Part shown: piece after piece, positions 24,444 through 35,618 of the stretch
How positions within the stretch are numbered: position 1 is the stretch's first letter
Layout: the number at the start of each line of letters is the position of its first letter
NCBI GenBank assembly: GCA_963920765.1
Contig: OY987249.1
Span: 20,494,483-20,558,482 of the forward strand
Direction: 5' to 3'
DNA: 64,000 bases
Source: Ulota crispa
Lineage: Eukaryota > Streptophyta > Bryopsida > Orthotrichales > Orthotrichaceae
Position numbers and translations under genes: made by a program
Notes under the pieces: generated by a model
The model's input: only the letters and a program-made list of their open reading frames with translations
What the model was told of the DNA's origin: nothing
Database searches by the model: none

Positions 24444-26726
24444 GTTTATATTGTTACTTTCTTCTAATGTTTGGCACATATTAGTCTCTTCTCATTAGAA
24501 TCAATGATTGTTTTTATGAAAACATGTGTTTTAGCTTCTACTTATGCTTCCATCAAAACATAATATTTTAAGCCAACAATGCTAGAGTGTGAGTGATTAG
24601 CAGTGAGCAATGAGCAATGAGCAACAAGTAGTATAATTAGTATTGAAAATATAAATTTTAGAATATTAAAGACTAATTTTGATCCCTAAAATAGTATAAA
24701 CAAAACAAGGTAGTCTATATATTTTTTACAAATGTAGGTATAATTGCAATTTAACATTTAACTAGTCCTCATTGAGATGAAAATTTGCAAAAAATGGATA
24801 TCCAAGAAAAAAACTATCATGCAGGAAATGATCTACTAGATGTTATCCATGTCTATTTCTCATTCATCCATCCATCCATCCATCTAATTATCATCCAATT
24901 ATCATCCAATTAGTATGGATGAGAAAAAGTAAACATAATTAAAATACTAGTTTAGATTTTTATACAAACGCAAAACTAGAAAGTTTTATTGAAACTCTAA
25001 TAAATGTAAACAATGTATGTAGTCTCTTTTGTAAGAAATGTATGAATGCCTAAAAGCAGTTGACAAATTATAATTAGGGTAAACAAGGATTCAAGGATGT
25101 GTGTAATATTAAATTTAAAACCAAATTGTGTTTTCCTTGCAATTGTATGTAAAATTTTAAATTTCACATCATTTAAGTATTTGCCATAAATCACTTTTTG
25201 TATTTTTTTAATGTTTAAGATTTTACACTTGAGATGCTAAATGGTAATGGAGCCTCAAAGTGTACCATCATCTAAGAGTACAAATTCTAATTGCTGAAAG
25301 TTGCAAGTACCCAATATTTTGCAAAATTGCTAATCAAAATTCATTAAACTACAACACTAGATGAACATCAATCTAATCATTGATACAAGCAAGAATTAGT
25401 TTTACCTCATCAAAACTAAGACTAGCAGCATGAATGTACTTGTCATTCTCAAAGTTGGCGTTGCAAATAAACCTAAAAAAGTAATGAAAGGGTAGTTGCA
25501 AGAATGACTTGCCAGTTTTGTCTCAAACACCCTTAGTACTATGTAGTACTCTAGAGTACTATGAGCTTCTGAAATAATTTTTTTAAATAAAACAAAATAT
25601 GGAAAATTTGTAAAGCACTTAAAATAGCATACTTGTGAAAATTCAAACCTAGAAATTTTTTATTCTAAAAGTTATGCACAAAACAAAATCACCAACAAAA
25701 AGTCAATTTCTTTCTTGCTTTTTAGAAAATAGTAAAATAATTCAAAAAAATGAAATAAAAAATGGCCATTTGAAAACCCATTAAACACATTCACATGGTA
25801 TAATTGCTTTGCTAAGGAATTTCTTTGTATTTTGCCAATGAAGGGAGATAGGATGCCCACTTTGAGACAATGTAGATGCCATGGAATTCATAATTTTGCA
25901 AAACTCTTCTACAAATGCATGTAAACATGCTCCATGAACAACATCCTTGATTTATAGCCACATAAAAGCTATTTTGGACCCAAAGTAGTACTAAAAACCC
26001 CCAAAATGGCCAAGTTAGACACCTATTTGGAGGCTGCTTAAAAATAGCAAAATAATTTTAAAAAATACAAAATAATCACTGAACGTTAATAACTTGCATG
26101 TTCATGTTACTCTAAAAGGACAAGTCAATATGACTTCTTTTGCAAAAGTTACAAGCAAAAAACAAGCTGTAGAAGGTGAGGGGGACAAAATGTAGTACAA
26201 GTCATTCTTGCAACCACCCAAAAATTCTTGCAATTCACCCACAATTTCCTGCTACCTAAAGCAATTGTACTCATGTTTAAGAAATCTTCACAAGTGCAAG
26301 AGGGAAAGTCAGAAATTGTGACTATGTAGGTCTTCTAAGTTGGAACAACATCATACAAAAGTGTTATCACTATGCCATCGTTGGAAGGGGCGCCGGAAGA
26401 GTGAATGGTAGTGATAAACCAAACAATGGTTTTCAAATCTCAAATTTTCTTCCATTTGTTCTAATGGTCAAAGGTAGGCGCATTAGAGTTTTGCCTAATG
26501 GTTCTTCCATTTTGTTTGGTAGGGTGTGCACCTACATTATCTAGGAGGACAACCTTCTCTATGAGCTTTGGATCATCCTAGAACATACTTTCAAGAATGT
26601 CAAGGTCATGGAAGTGCTTCTGTAGGTGGATTTGTACCTTGGTTTGCAATTGAAACCCTACCTCTTCAAATGAAAGGACCTCAAATATAATGAATTTTGT
26701 TTTGACAATAACATGCCAGACCTTAG
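24444..26726. other. AT-rich spacer with a CATC microsatellite
   Basis: No gene seen. A (CATC)n tract of five to six units lies at 24,861-24,884, followed by a duplicated TAATTATCATCCAATTATCA. Confidence 0.5.
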
Positions 26727-27033
26727 AACACCATATTTGTTATAATGAGAGTATTTTAGTGAAAGGAGAAGTAAAATACCCAAAATTTTAAAAAAATGTC
26801 AATTTGACAAAAGGTTTTTGGTCAATTTAGCTCAAATCAAGCTGAACTGACATTAAACCTTTCAAATTAGGTCAATTTGACTAAAGGTTTTATGTCAATT
26901 TAGCTCAATTCAAACTAAAATCTCTTGTTTTAATGGAAATCGGCAATTTTGGATGGAAATTGGTAATTTTGGTCAAATTTAACAAATTTATTTTGAGAGG
27001 TCCCCATTCTCTCATTATAATGAATATGGTGTT
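26727..27033. mobile_element. MITE, about 307 bp, copy 2
   Basis: The same family as 10,254-10,562, in the opposite orientation. It has inverted AACACCATATT ends, and TTAG flanks both tips (26,723-26,726 and 27,034-27,037), a possible 4-bp target duplication. Confidence 0.7.
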
Positions 27034-27124
27034 TTAGGTAGTAAGGGCCAATTGTCAACCTTATTCACCTTTGATCCACATACCCATGCAGTGCCATGCA
27101 ACAGCTTAGGCCGTCAAAGCCAAA

Positions 27125-27778
27125 CTAGAAGTCAAAAGTGATGAGATTCCTCGTTCCAAACTTTGTCACAAAACCATTATAAGTTGGTGCTGCCGTGTCA
27201 CTTTTCTTCAGCTTGTTAACTTTAACGTTGCATTTATTTTTCATTCTAGCTTGAACCGCATGACAAGTATTTTCTACTTTTAAACACCTGGCAATATGCC
27301 AAAGAAATGGATTGCAGTTTGTTTTGTGAATTTTAGTTGCATGAGGGTTTAGAGTACTTAGTTCATCCTCATTTGTGAGAAGTGGCATAGATGCAATAGC
27401 TTTTGTCTATGCTTAAGTTGACCTAGTTTGCACTTTGGATACAATTTTTTTACTTTGTTATTGTAATGAAAGTTGAAATCAGATCTAGGTAGAATGTTTA
27501 GTTTTTGCTTGGCAAAGCCAAACACCTCTTCACTTTTCAAGTACAGAATGCAGATTGTGAACTGGTAATTATGCGTTTGGTAATTTTTTCACAACCTTTA
27601 CAAATTTATCTAGGTCTTTGTTTTTCTTGGTGCATGAAGTCATCGCTTGTCTAGTTGTGGACCAGTACCAAAAATCGTAACTTTCAATGTACGCAAAGTA
27701 GTTTGCTGACTGTTGCAAAGCATGTATCATGTCATTTGTAGTGGCAATAAACAAGCACTTCTTACGCTTTTTGGACAT
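27125..27778 (-). pseudogene. Possible decayed coding relic, function unknown
   Basis: Three consecutive minus-strand open frames (27,569-27,778; 27,358-27,540; 27,125-27,388) lie head to tail in a stretch less AT-rich than its surroundings. The middle and last overlap in different frames, as a frameshift would produce. The peptides are Lys-rich and contain a YFAYIESYDFWYWSTTRQ segment. I recognise no family. It may be a remnant of a captured gene or a transposon protein, or chance. Confidence 0.25.
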
Positions 27779-28799
27779 TTGCTGTCATTAGTTGTGCACG
27801 GTCTTTGCCAAGTTGCAAGATGGTATCTCAACAAGCTCTTTTGAATTTAGGTTCTATTTAACAAAAATAGCATTACCTTAGCACCATTGTTTATGCTAGT
27901 CTGTTTAGGCTCTGCTTGTGATTGCTACATTCAAGCACTTGCAATTATAATTAAAGTATGTTGTTGCCATAATCAAGGTCTTTGAAACCAAATTAAAACT
28001 GTGACTATTAGGGGTGTGCTAATAAAGAACGTTGTAAACAATAGTTATAGCAAACATGCAATTTGGATTAGTATTGCTTCTATGAATGCTAAGGGTGGGC
28101 AAATTGGATACAACTGAAACCAAGAAGGTGCAATAATAATGATGCTATTGCAACTTGTATTGCAATTTGGATTTGTAATTTAAAACTAGGGTTGTGAGTG
28201 GTGGAACTGAGCATTAATATTGCAATGTCTTATTCTTGCTATTTGAACCTAAATTGCCCTCTCTACATTAGGTTTGAGCATGTTGAATTTCAAAAAAGGA
28301 TAATGTAGCTACTACCACGCAATTCTAATTCAAAGTGCTTATGTAATTGCTGCTACTATTACATTTTTGTTATTAATTAAACATTCTAGAACCACCAATA
28401 AGGCAATTCAAACTCAAATTGCATTACTGCACTTTCAAAAACACTAAATATGATGATTGCATGTTAGTAAAATAGACAATAACTCTCCAAACTTTGCAAA
28501 TGTTATTGCTAAGTGTGTTGGAGAACACACAATTTGAAATTAAATTGCATTTTTTGTACTAGTGCATACCAAAAATTAAAATAGAAAATATCAAGTGAAG
28601 CTAATTTTGGAAAGCTTAGATTTACTCATTATTATAGTCAAGTCAACTGCAAAAATTGCAATTCAAATTTGAATTGCAATTTCTATGCCAAATTTTGGAA
28701 AAAAGAAATAAACGAAAAACATTAAAAAAAACAAAAAAAAAGAAGAAGTTTATAGTAGCGCATTTGGAAGGCCTTAAATCATCATCATAATAGCATTCT
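27779..28799. other. AT-rich spacer with an orphan CACTA end
   Basis: TTTTTTGTACTAGTG ending at 28,564 looks like the right terminus of the 594-5990 CACTA family. No partner left end was found nearby. No gene seen. Confidence 0.4.
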
Positions 28800-29240
28800 A
28801 ACCTACTTGTTGTGTTTTCAATAATGCTATTATAGTAGTGCAAATAACACAATTTGAAATCAAATTGTGTTACTGCACTAATTACATTCACAACTTACTT
28901 CCAAATTTTAATTTGCAACAATTTCTAAGCTCCTATTGAATAAAAACAACTTCAAGATGCAATGTAGATAACGTGATTTGAAATCAAATTGCCATATTTG
29001 CACCAATTTATTTACCATTACATTTCAAATATTATGTTTGCAATAGTTTCTAAGCTTCTAGTGAAATGAGAACAACTTCAAGATGTAGCACAGATAAAGT
29101 AATTTGAAATCAAATTGGGTTATCTGTACCATGCCCGCAATGATGATAACAAAAAATAGAGGAAAAAGACAATAGAATTTGTGACATCCATCTTGAAGCA
29201 TTGTATGCAGTGCATATGTATTGAGGTAATTTTTTGTTCT
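28800..29240. repeat. About 124-bp tandem repeat, 2-3 copies
   Basis: The palindromic word ATTTGAAATCAAATT recurs near 28,851, 28,976 and 29,100, with matching flanks (CAACTTCAAGATG, TTTCTAAGCT) between copies. A more diverged copy is near 28,530. Confidence 0.65.
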
Positions 29241-29319
29241 ATTCAATATGAGCAGTTCAATGATAAACGTAAATGAGTATTCTCAAATGCTTTCAAAATT
29301 CAAATTGCATTTTTGGCAA

Positions 29320-30253
29320 CCCCTAAAGGCCCAAGCAGTTTTCTCTAGTGAAAGTCACTGTTAATGGCCACTTTGGGGGGAATGAGTAGAAAAGTAGGAG
29401 ATAAAATTTGTTTTGCAAATCCAACCATAGGATTTTGCCTTAGACAAGTAGAGGTACTTATGGGAAAAAATCAGGTCATTCGAGATGGAGAGGAGGGAGA
29501 TATTTACATCTAAAGTGAAAAAAAAGGTTTCTTTTTGTGCTCTCCAAAAAATTTCAGAAGCCGTTGTCCACACTTACATGAAAAAAATTACTCTACACAA
29601 AGTTGAGGTTCATTTTTTCCATGTAGCAAACCAAGTTAGGTATGTGTGGGAGAATTTTCAAATCAATTGGAACTATACAAGACATGGGGGAAAATAGTAT
29701 GTAAAAAGAAATAGAGAATGAGTCAAATCATTAATTTGTTAAGAATCTAATTATTAAAATGAAAAAATAAAATCCCAATGGTTATAATGTTGTGATAAAC
29801 AATCTACTTCCTTAGGTTTAGTTTTTTTTCCAAAATATTAAAAATTGTGGAAAATAAAGGACTTCAAAGTTTATTTTAGAGTAGAGAATCCATAATTGCC
29901 CACAAACTAAAACATCTCATAACTTTCATCTCATCAATTGAAGTTGAATGATTCAAAGCTTCCCACATATTAAAAAAATGTAAATAACCAATTTCAAATT
30001 TTTATTTTTAGATTATACATATTTTTAAGAAGTTTTTGGGCTGTCCGGATTTCCCTCCTTCCCTCGAGTAGCAGAAAATCTTGCATATCTTCTTTGTCAA
30101 ATGTCAAAATGACGAAAAAATTAGATTCTTGGGTAGGTCTTGGAATTCCACACCTTCAATAAAAATTTTAAAAAATCACAAAAACTAGATTAGCTATAGG
30201 CACATGCCCGAAATCTCAACTGTCCCCCTGGGGGACAGCTGGGCCTTTAGGGG
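29320..30253 (+). mobile_element. TTAA-family element A, 934 bp
   Basis: The left end is CCCCTAAAGGCCCAAGC (29,320). The right end, reverse-complemented, is CCCCTAAAGGCCCAGC (30,253). TTAA follows the right end (30,254-30,257); the left flank is GCAA, a decayed TTAA. A near-perfect palindrome CTGTCCCCC-T-GGGGGACAG sits just inside the right end. It is homologous along its length with 51,559-52,484 and 33,894-34,823. It encodes no protein I can recognise. Confidence 0.75.
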
Positions 30254-30257
30254 TTAA

Positions 30258-33200
30258 ATACTTAATGAACTCAAAGAACTTTACATGCGCGCAAACTAGA
30301 AGGCCATATAACAAAAGACTCTAACATAGTAATGCCACGCTTTGTTATCAACTTTCATCTTGCTAATATATTTGGTCTATGTTTGATGGCAATGAATTCC
30401 ATCCCAAATAAAGAACATCTGACTACTAAAGCATGCTCAATGTTTGTTTGATTTTAAATTGTGCTTGAACTTCTTGTTTGTGGCAATCTAATGAGTGTTC
30501 CTTTCAATCATAAGTTCCTATGTAATTGTTTGGGATTCTTTTTTGTTGTTGTAGACTGACACAAAAAAACCTCTGTTACCTTCACAAAGACCATGATCAA
30601 ACTTGAATTCCATCATGATAGCATCAGCTTGCAAAATTTGCTTGACAAGAAGCAACAAAATCATGCGGCAGAGAGAAATCAACATTTGGCCTACTTTTGC
30701 TAGTTGGAATTAGATTAGTTGTATAATCTTGCTAAAGTTTAGCTTTTAATTTATCCAATGTGCGTCAAGAGTTTCTTCTTGGATGAGCTACACATCTTGC
30801 TCCTCGTTGGCAGAATCATAATTCTACAATTGCAACCTAGGAACTTGTGAGAGATTTTGTAGGGTTGATGAGGATTTGCATAGGTCACCATCTTTTGGCA
30901 CGACTTGTCATGAGTTGGAATATCATACCTCACATGGAATAATACATTTAAAGAGTAATAATAAATGTTAAACAACTTCCTTCTAATTCAAATTTGAATA
31001 ATTGCTATGGTATTTAAATTGCATTCTCCTCATAACCAAATGCTCCTAGTTTACTCACTCTCTTATGAAAGAATATACCTAGTTTAATCAAGCTTGCGTA
31101 TTCTATCAAAAATGCTATCATGTAAATTTATCCTACATATAACACTTTAACTTTGTTTACCTTTTCAAAAAATAATATCTACAAGAGTCATATTTTTCTA
31201 AATAATTTTTTTGCTTTTATATTGAATTTTGAATTTATTTGTGATAATGAAGAAACTCACAATTATTTAAAGACACTTTGTAAATTGAATGTAATTTGTT
31301 CTTTGAATAATACAATCATTCATTTTTTCATTTCTTAACATTTACTATCAACACTAGACACTATGAAGTTTCTATTTGAATTCAAATAGGCTATATAACT
31401 CTTTCTTCCAAAAATTCTAGTCAAACATCTAGTGGCCATGTAGACCAAATTAAGTTATTCATAGCCTTCCGCCATCTCTATATTTCCTTAAGTGATTTCA
31501 CACGCAAATTCTAAATTATTGATTTTTCCTAGTTGGCTTTATAGAGCCTCTCTTCTTTTTTTTATAGAGTCCATGACAAGTATGTGTAATAAGACCACTC
31601 AGTGTACTATGAACATTCATTACACCATACATTTTATATTTTGTTACCTTCCTCTTAGGAAGAAATTGATTCTCCTAAGTACTCAAATATGGAGACTTTA
31701 TTTTTTTGGTATTTGAATTCAAATGGGTCATGACAATTGTCTTTTTAGATGTCAAGACTAGGATTTTGTCAAAAGCTCATTATTTATAGAGGTTGCCTTC
31801 ACTATATTTTGATCTCATTGTAACTTTATTGAGACCTTAGTTTTGTTCTTGTTGGTTTGCTAACCCCTCTGCTAGCCACTGTATAGTATGTGGCACTTTT
31901 GTAAAGCCTATACATTAATGATGGAGTTCAAGTTGTATTTTAGTTGAGACTACATAAGTATTCCAATCTTCTCCTAAATTTAGCTTGACCAATCCTCTAT
32001 GGCAACTATTGTATCCTCAAAGTTCTATAAAAGATGCATTCTTGAGAACATTTCAACTTTTTTTTGTATTAGAACACAAATATCTCCAAAAATAAGCAAA
32101 TGCTAAATGTGGTGAAAATTAAGCTTCTTAAAACATTAACATTTCTAATAGGACAGACTCTAGTTTTGGAACAACATGCAAGGATTTAATTATTAGGCGT
32201 ATCTAGCTCTGATAAGTTTTAAAAAGAAGATAAAATGAATTATGCATAAAAGAGTTAAGGTGTTTGAATGTACCATAAATGATCTATAAAGGAATTGCAA
32301 CAGTTAGCTCCACCAACAAGATTGAAAGTAGATCTATAAACAAATGTAATCTAATGTTTTTTGCATTTTTGACTGTAATTCAATTAAAATGGGATTTTTC
32401 ATCCATCCTAAACCGCCTTATTTCATCCATATAATCTTTTGTTCATTTGCCCCAATGAATGCCATAGATGAACTCCATCCCCTTTGTTCACTTCACTAAA
32501 TGCTTATTATTGTTTAGGGAAAGAAAAAAATGTGCCTAAACCTCCAAATTGTAACTACTAAATTTTTTATTTCTTGTTATAAACCACTCATATCTTTGGT
32601 TTTACTACTTAAATCATATTGCTTGCTGGTCACTGCTAATTGCTCACACTCTAGAAACCTTGGTCTTACAACACCTCCTTCTTTCTGTCTTTATTTTCAA
32701 AAAAAATGTGGAAGATTTGGCACTTGTAACACCTCCTTCCTTCTCTTTTATGTTTCTACTTTTGTTGACATGAAATTGAATATGGAAACTTTAGCCTTTT
32801 GCTACAGTCTTGCTCTTCATTTGGTATTAGTTTTTGTCTTGAAGAAAATAGATGTGGCTAGAGTTGGAGAATTGTCATATTCCCTTCTTCATTTTCTCCC
32901 TTGGATCTCACAAGTTCTTTTGGAGGTTTGGCACATGTTGCACCCCCCTCCCATTGTTATTTTTTTTTTACATAAAAATTTATGAAATTCAATTTGGTAT
33001 ATGTTGCATTTTTTTCTATTTGGTTCCAACTTTGACTTTGATATGTATGTACATATGTATGTGTACTATATGAATTTATGCTATATGTTGTATGTGGATG
33101 AAAAAAACTATGGCATACGTTGCATTTTTGTTTCTTGTTTTTGCTCTTCTTTTATTTACAACCCCTAATTATATGAAAAGGCATCTAAGTAGAATATATT

Positions 33201-33830
33201 TGTACATCCTTCAAATTAGTTAATAAATGTCGTTAACAAAAACTCCATCTCTTGATTTCTACAAATTTAAAATGATAGAGTATCTACCTTTGCAATGATG
33301 CTATTCAAAATTTTGAATGTTACTTTCAAGATACACTATGATGACAACATCCTTCATCACATCTCCTACTTTTGTCATAAAAAATCTTGTCATTCACCCA
33401 ACATGTTGCACACTTAAAAAAAGTCTTGAATAAATACAAAGTACATGATTGAATGAGACATTTGAATGAAAAATGCAAACAACACCATGTCAATTCCCCA
33501 CATCTTTCATCAACCTTCTTGGTTGTTGTTTGCTTCTTTTTTTTCATTTTTTGATTTGTCATATCCTCCACAATTCTACATCAATTGATTTGAGTGAGGT
33601 ATCATTAGAAAGCTACTGAAATTGCACTTTTAATGGTATGAGGCTTGCTTCTTCTGTGTATAGGTTTGCATCCACACCAAGTGGTTGAAAGCCGTGGCTC
33701 TTGAAATTAGATGAAGAAATTATGTTTAGTACAATAATACATGGAATCTTGAGTACGCATTACAAATATACATATAACCTTGTCAATTGTCTCAAACCGG
33801 CTAGTTTGGCATGTGTGGCCCTGGCATAAC
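30258..33830. other. AT-rich spacer, no gene accepted
   Basis: The longest open frame (32,530-32,985, plus) runs over a degenerate repeat with recurring TTTGGCACATGTTGCACC-like words (32,700-33,010) and has no recognisable domain. Nothing else stands out. Confidence 0.45.
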
Positions 33831-33833
33831 TAA

Positions 33834-35077
33834 GACCATCTCCTGCAACCTTGTAATTATAGAGGTCCCTTCAATTCCTCTATGTCTGTTTAGCCTCTAA
33901 AGTCTTAAGCTAAATTTCACCAAAACTACTCCAAAATTGTCATTTCTAGTACAAGTATCAACTTTTAGAAAAAAATCATTTTTTGACACTTGTAACCATA
34001 AGATCTTGTACTGCACTAGTATCTAAAGATGTGAAAAAAATTTAGAAACCTTCACCATGTAGATTGTAAGATATTTGAGTTTGAATTGACAAAGAGACAT
34101 TTTTTGCCCTTGCAGAAATTTGGGCAAATGCACTTCACAAGGTCATTATTGTAAGATAAAAATTGCAAAATGGTTGTAATTTTTTGTGTTTGTTTGTCAA
34201 AGCAAGTTGGATACACACTCAAAAAAATTCAAATCATTTGGGATTGTGCAACACATGGAAAAATGATAATAAGTAAAAAGGAGTAGAGAATGTTTCAAAC
34301 CACTAAATATTAAAAACTTATTTATGGAAATGATTTTTTAAAATTCCAATGCTTATAATGTTTTGATAAACAATCTACATCCTTAGATCTTGTTTTTTTT
34401 TTGAAATATTGAAATTGAGTAAAATAAAGGACTTCAAAGTTTATTTTAGAGTAGAGAATCCATAACTGCCCAAAAACAAAATCTCCTCATAGGCTTTCAT
34501 TTCTATGATCAAAATTGGACAATTCAAAGCTTTCCATGTATATACAAATCTAAAGAAGCAATTTCAAAAAATAAACAAATTAAAAAATGTAATTTTAAAA
34601 AAGTTCTTTGAGCTCCTTGGGTTGCCTGACAAGCAAAGAAAACAGCATATCACGCAATAACTTTTGAACCATGAAGTCAAGAGTTACGAAATTTGTTGAA
34701 CCTTAAAGCTACTCCTTGGACACATCAAGTGCAAAAATTTCAAAGAAGCAATTGAAAAACCCATCGGTAGTGAGCTGCCCAAAATTGCTATGTTGTCAAA
34801 AAAGGGTGTTTAGGACTTTAGGGGTTGAGAGAGACCGGCCACTTGTATTTGCAACAGTGCAACCTGCTAAGTATAATGCCAACTAGTCACAAGTCAAGAA
34901 ACTTCCAAAAACAATAAAATAAGTTATGAGTACAAAAATGTAACCTCTAACTTATAAAGGGCTTAGAGACCCTTGCAAATATGGCTTGTTTGAAAAAGTA
35001 AGGTAAATATAAAGGCCGACACCAATTCACCCGAATTTCAGAGGGCCGGGACATATGGACGGTTGCAGGAGATGCTC
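33834..35077. mobile_element. Tourist/Harbinger-like element, 1.24 kb, with a nested insertion
   Basis: The left end is GACCATCTCCTGCAACC. The right end, reverse-complemented, is GAGCATCTCCTGCAACC. Both are flanked by TAA (33,831-33,833 and 35,078-35,080). TIRs of the type GAGCATCTCC with a TAA/TTA target are typical of PIF/Harbinger (Tourist) elements. About three quarters of its length is a TTAA-family element (33,894-34,823) inserted into it. Confidence 0.72.
33894..34823 (+). mobile_element. TTAA-family element J, 930 bp, nested
   Basis: The ends are CCTCTAAAGTCTTAA (left) and, reverse-complemented right, CCCCTAAAGTCCTAA. They are flanked by TTAG (33,890-33,893) and TTGA (34,824-34,827), diverged TTAA. 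The interior aligns with elements A and C (for example the block GACTTCAAAGTTTATTTTAG near 34,430). Confidence 0.65.
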
Positions 35078-35123
35078 TAAATTCTAAAAGCAAGACGGGA
35101 GCCTGGGAGAGCTGCTGTGGAAG

Positions 35124-35168
35124 GCTGGGCTGTGAAGGGCTGGGCTGTGAAGGGCTGGGCTGTGAGGG
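35124..35168. repeat. 15-bp direct repeat, three copies
   Basis: The unit GCTGGGCTGTGAAGG is repeated three times without gaps; the last copy has one change. It lies at the border where AT-rich spacer turns into the HCAR gene island. Confidence 0.9.
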
Positions 35169-35293
35169 CGCGGTGGAGATGGTCTAACGAGACAGGGCCA
35201 AGCACGTCGAACTCAACAAGCGATGCACGCAACAGGGGTGGCTTTTGCGGTGGCTCAACTTGCGGCAAAGCCACCTTTACACGCTGCCTCCCG

Positions 35294-35473
35294 CACTCCC
35301 TCCCGCACTCCCTCTCCAGCACTCCCTCCCGCACTCCCTCTCCAGCACTCCCTCCCGCACTCCCTCTCCAGCACTCCCTCCCGCACTCCCTCTCCAGCAC
35401 TCCCTCCCGCACTCCCTCTCCAGCACTCCCTCCCGCACTCCCTCTCCAGCACTCCCTCCCGCACTCTCTCCAG
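35294..35473. repeat. 26-bp CT-rich minisatellite upstream of HCAR
   Basis: Six perfect copies of a 26-bp unit made of two half-units (CACTCCCTCCCG and CACTCCCTCTCCAG) are followed by one shortened copy. The array ends about 145 bp before the HCAR start codon, so it lies in the promoter or 5' leader. Perfect copies indicate recent expansion, and copy number may vary between individuals. The array creates long open frames on both strands that are not genes. Confidence 0.95.
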
Positions 35474-35618
35474 CACTCTGGCACTGCCAAACTGCAATTC
35501 TGTTGGTGCTCATGCCTCGCTTTCGTTCTTCCTACTCTTCCCATTTCGCCGGTTCCCGTGTGTTCCTCTGAGCTACTGCATCCCCCCCCCCTCCCCTGCT
35601 TGCTTGCTTGCTGAGGCC
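35474..35618 (+). promoter_or_regulatory. Likely HCAR promoter/5' leader, CT-rich
   Basis: A pyrimidine-rich stretch with TTGCTTGCTTGC immediately before the ATG. No clear TATA box. The transcription start cannot be placed from the sequence alone. Confidence 0.35.

Noticed and set aside
32530..32985. 151-codon plus-strand frame with hydrophobic segments
   Set aside because: It is AT-rich, overlaps a degenerate repeat with TTTGGCACATGTTGCACC words, and has no family motif.
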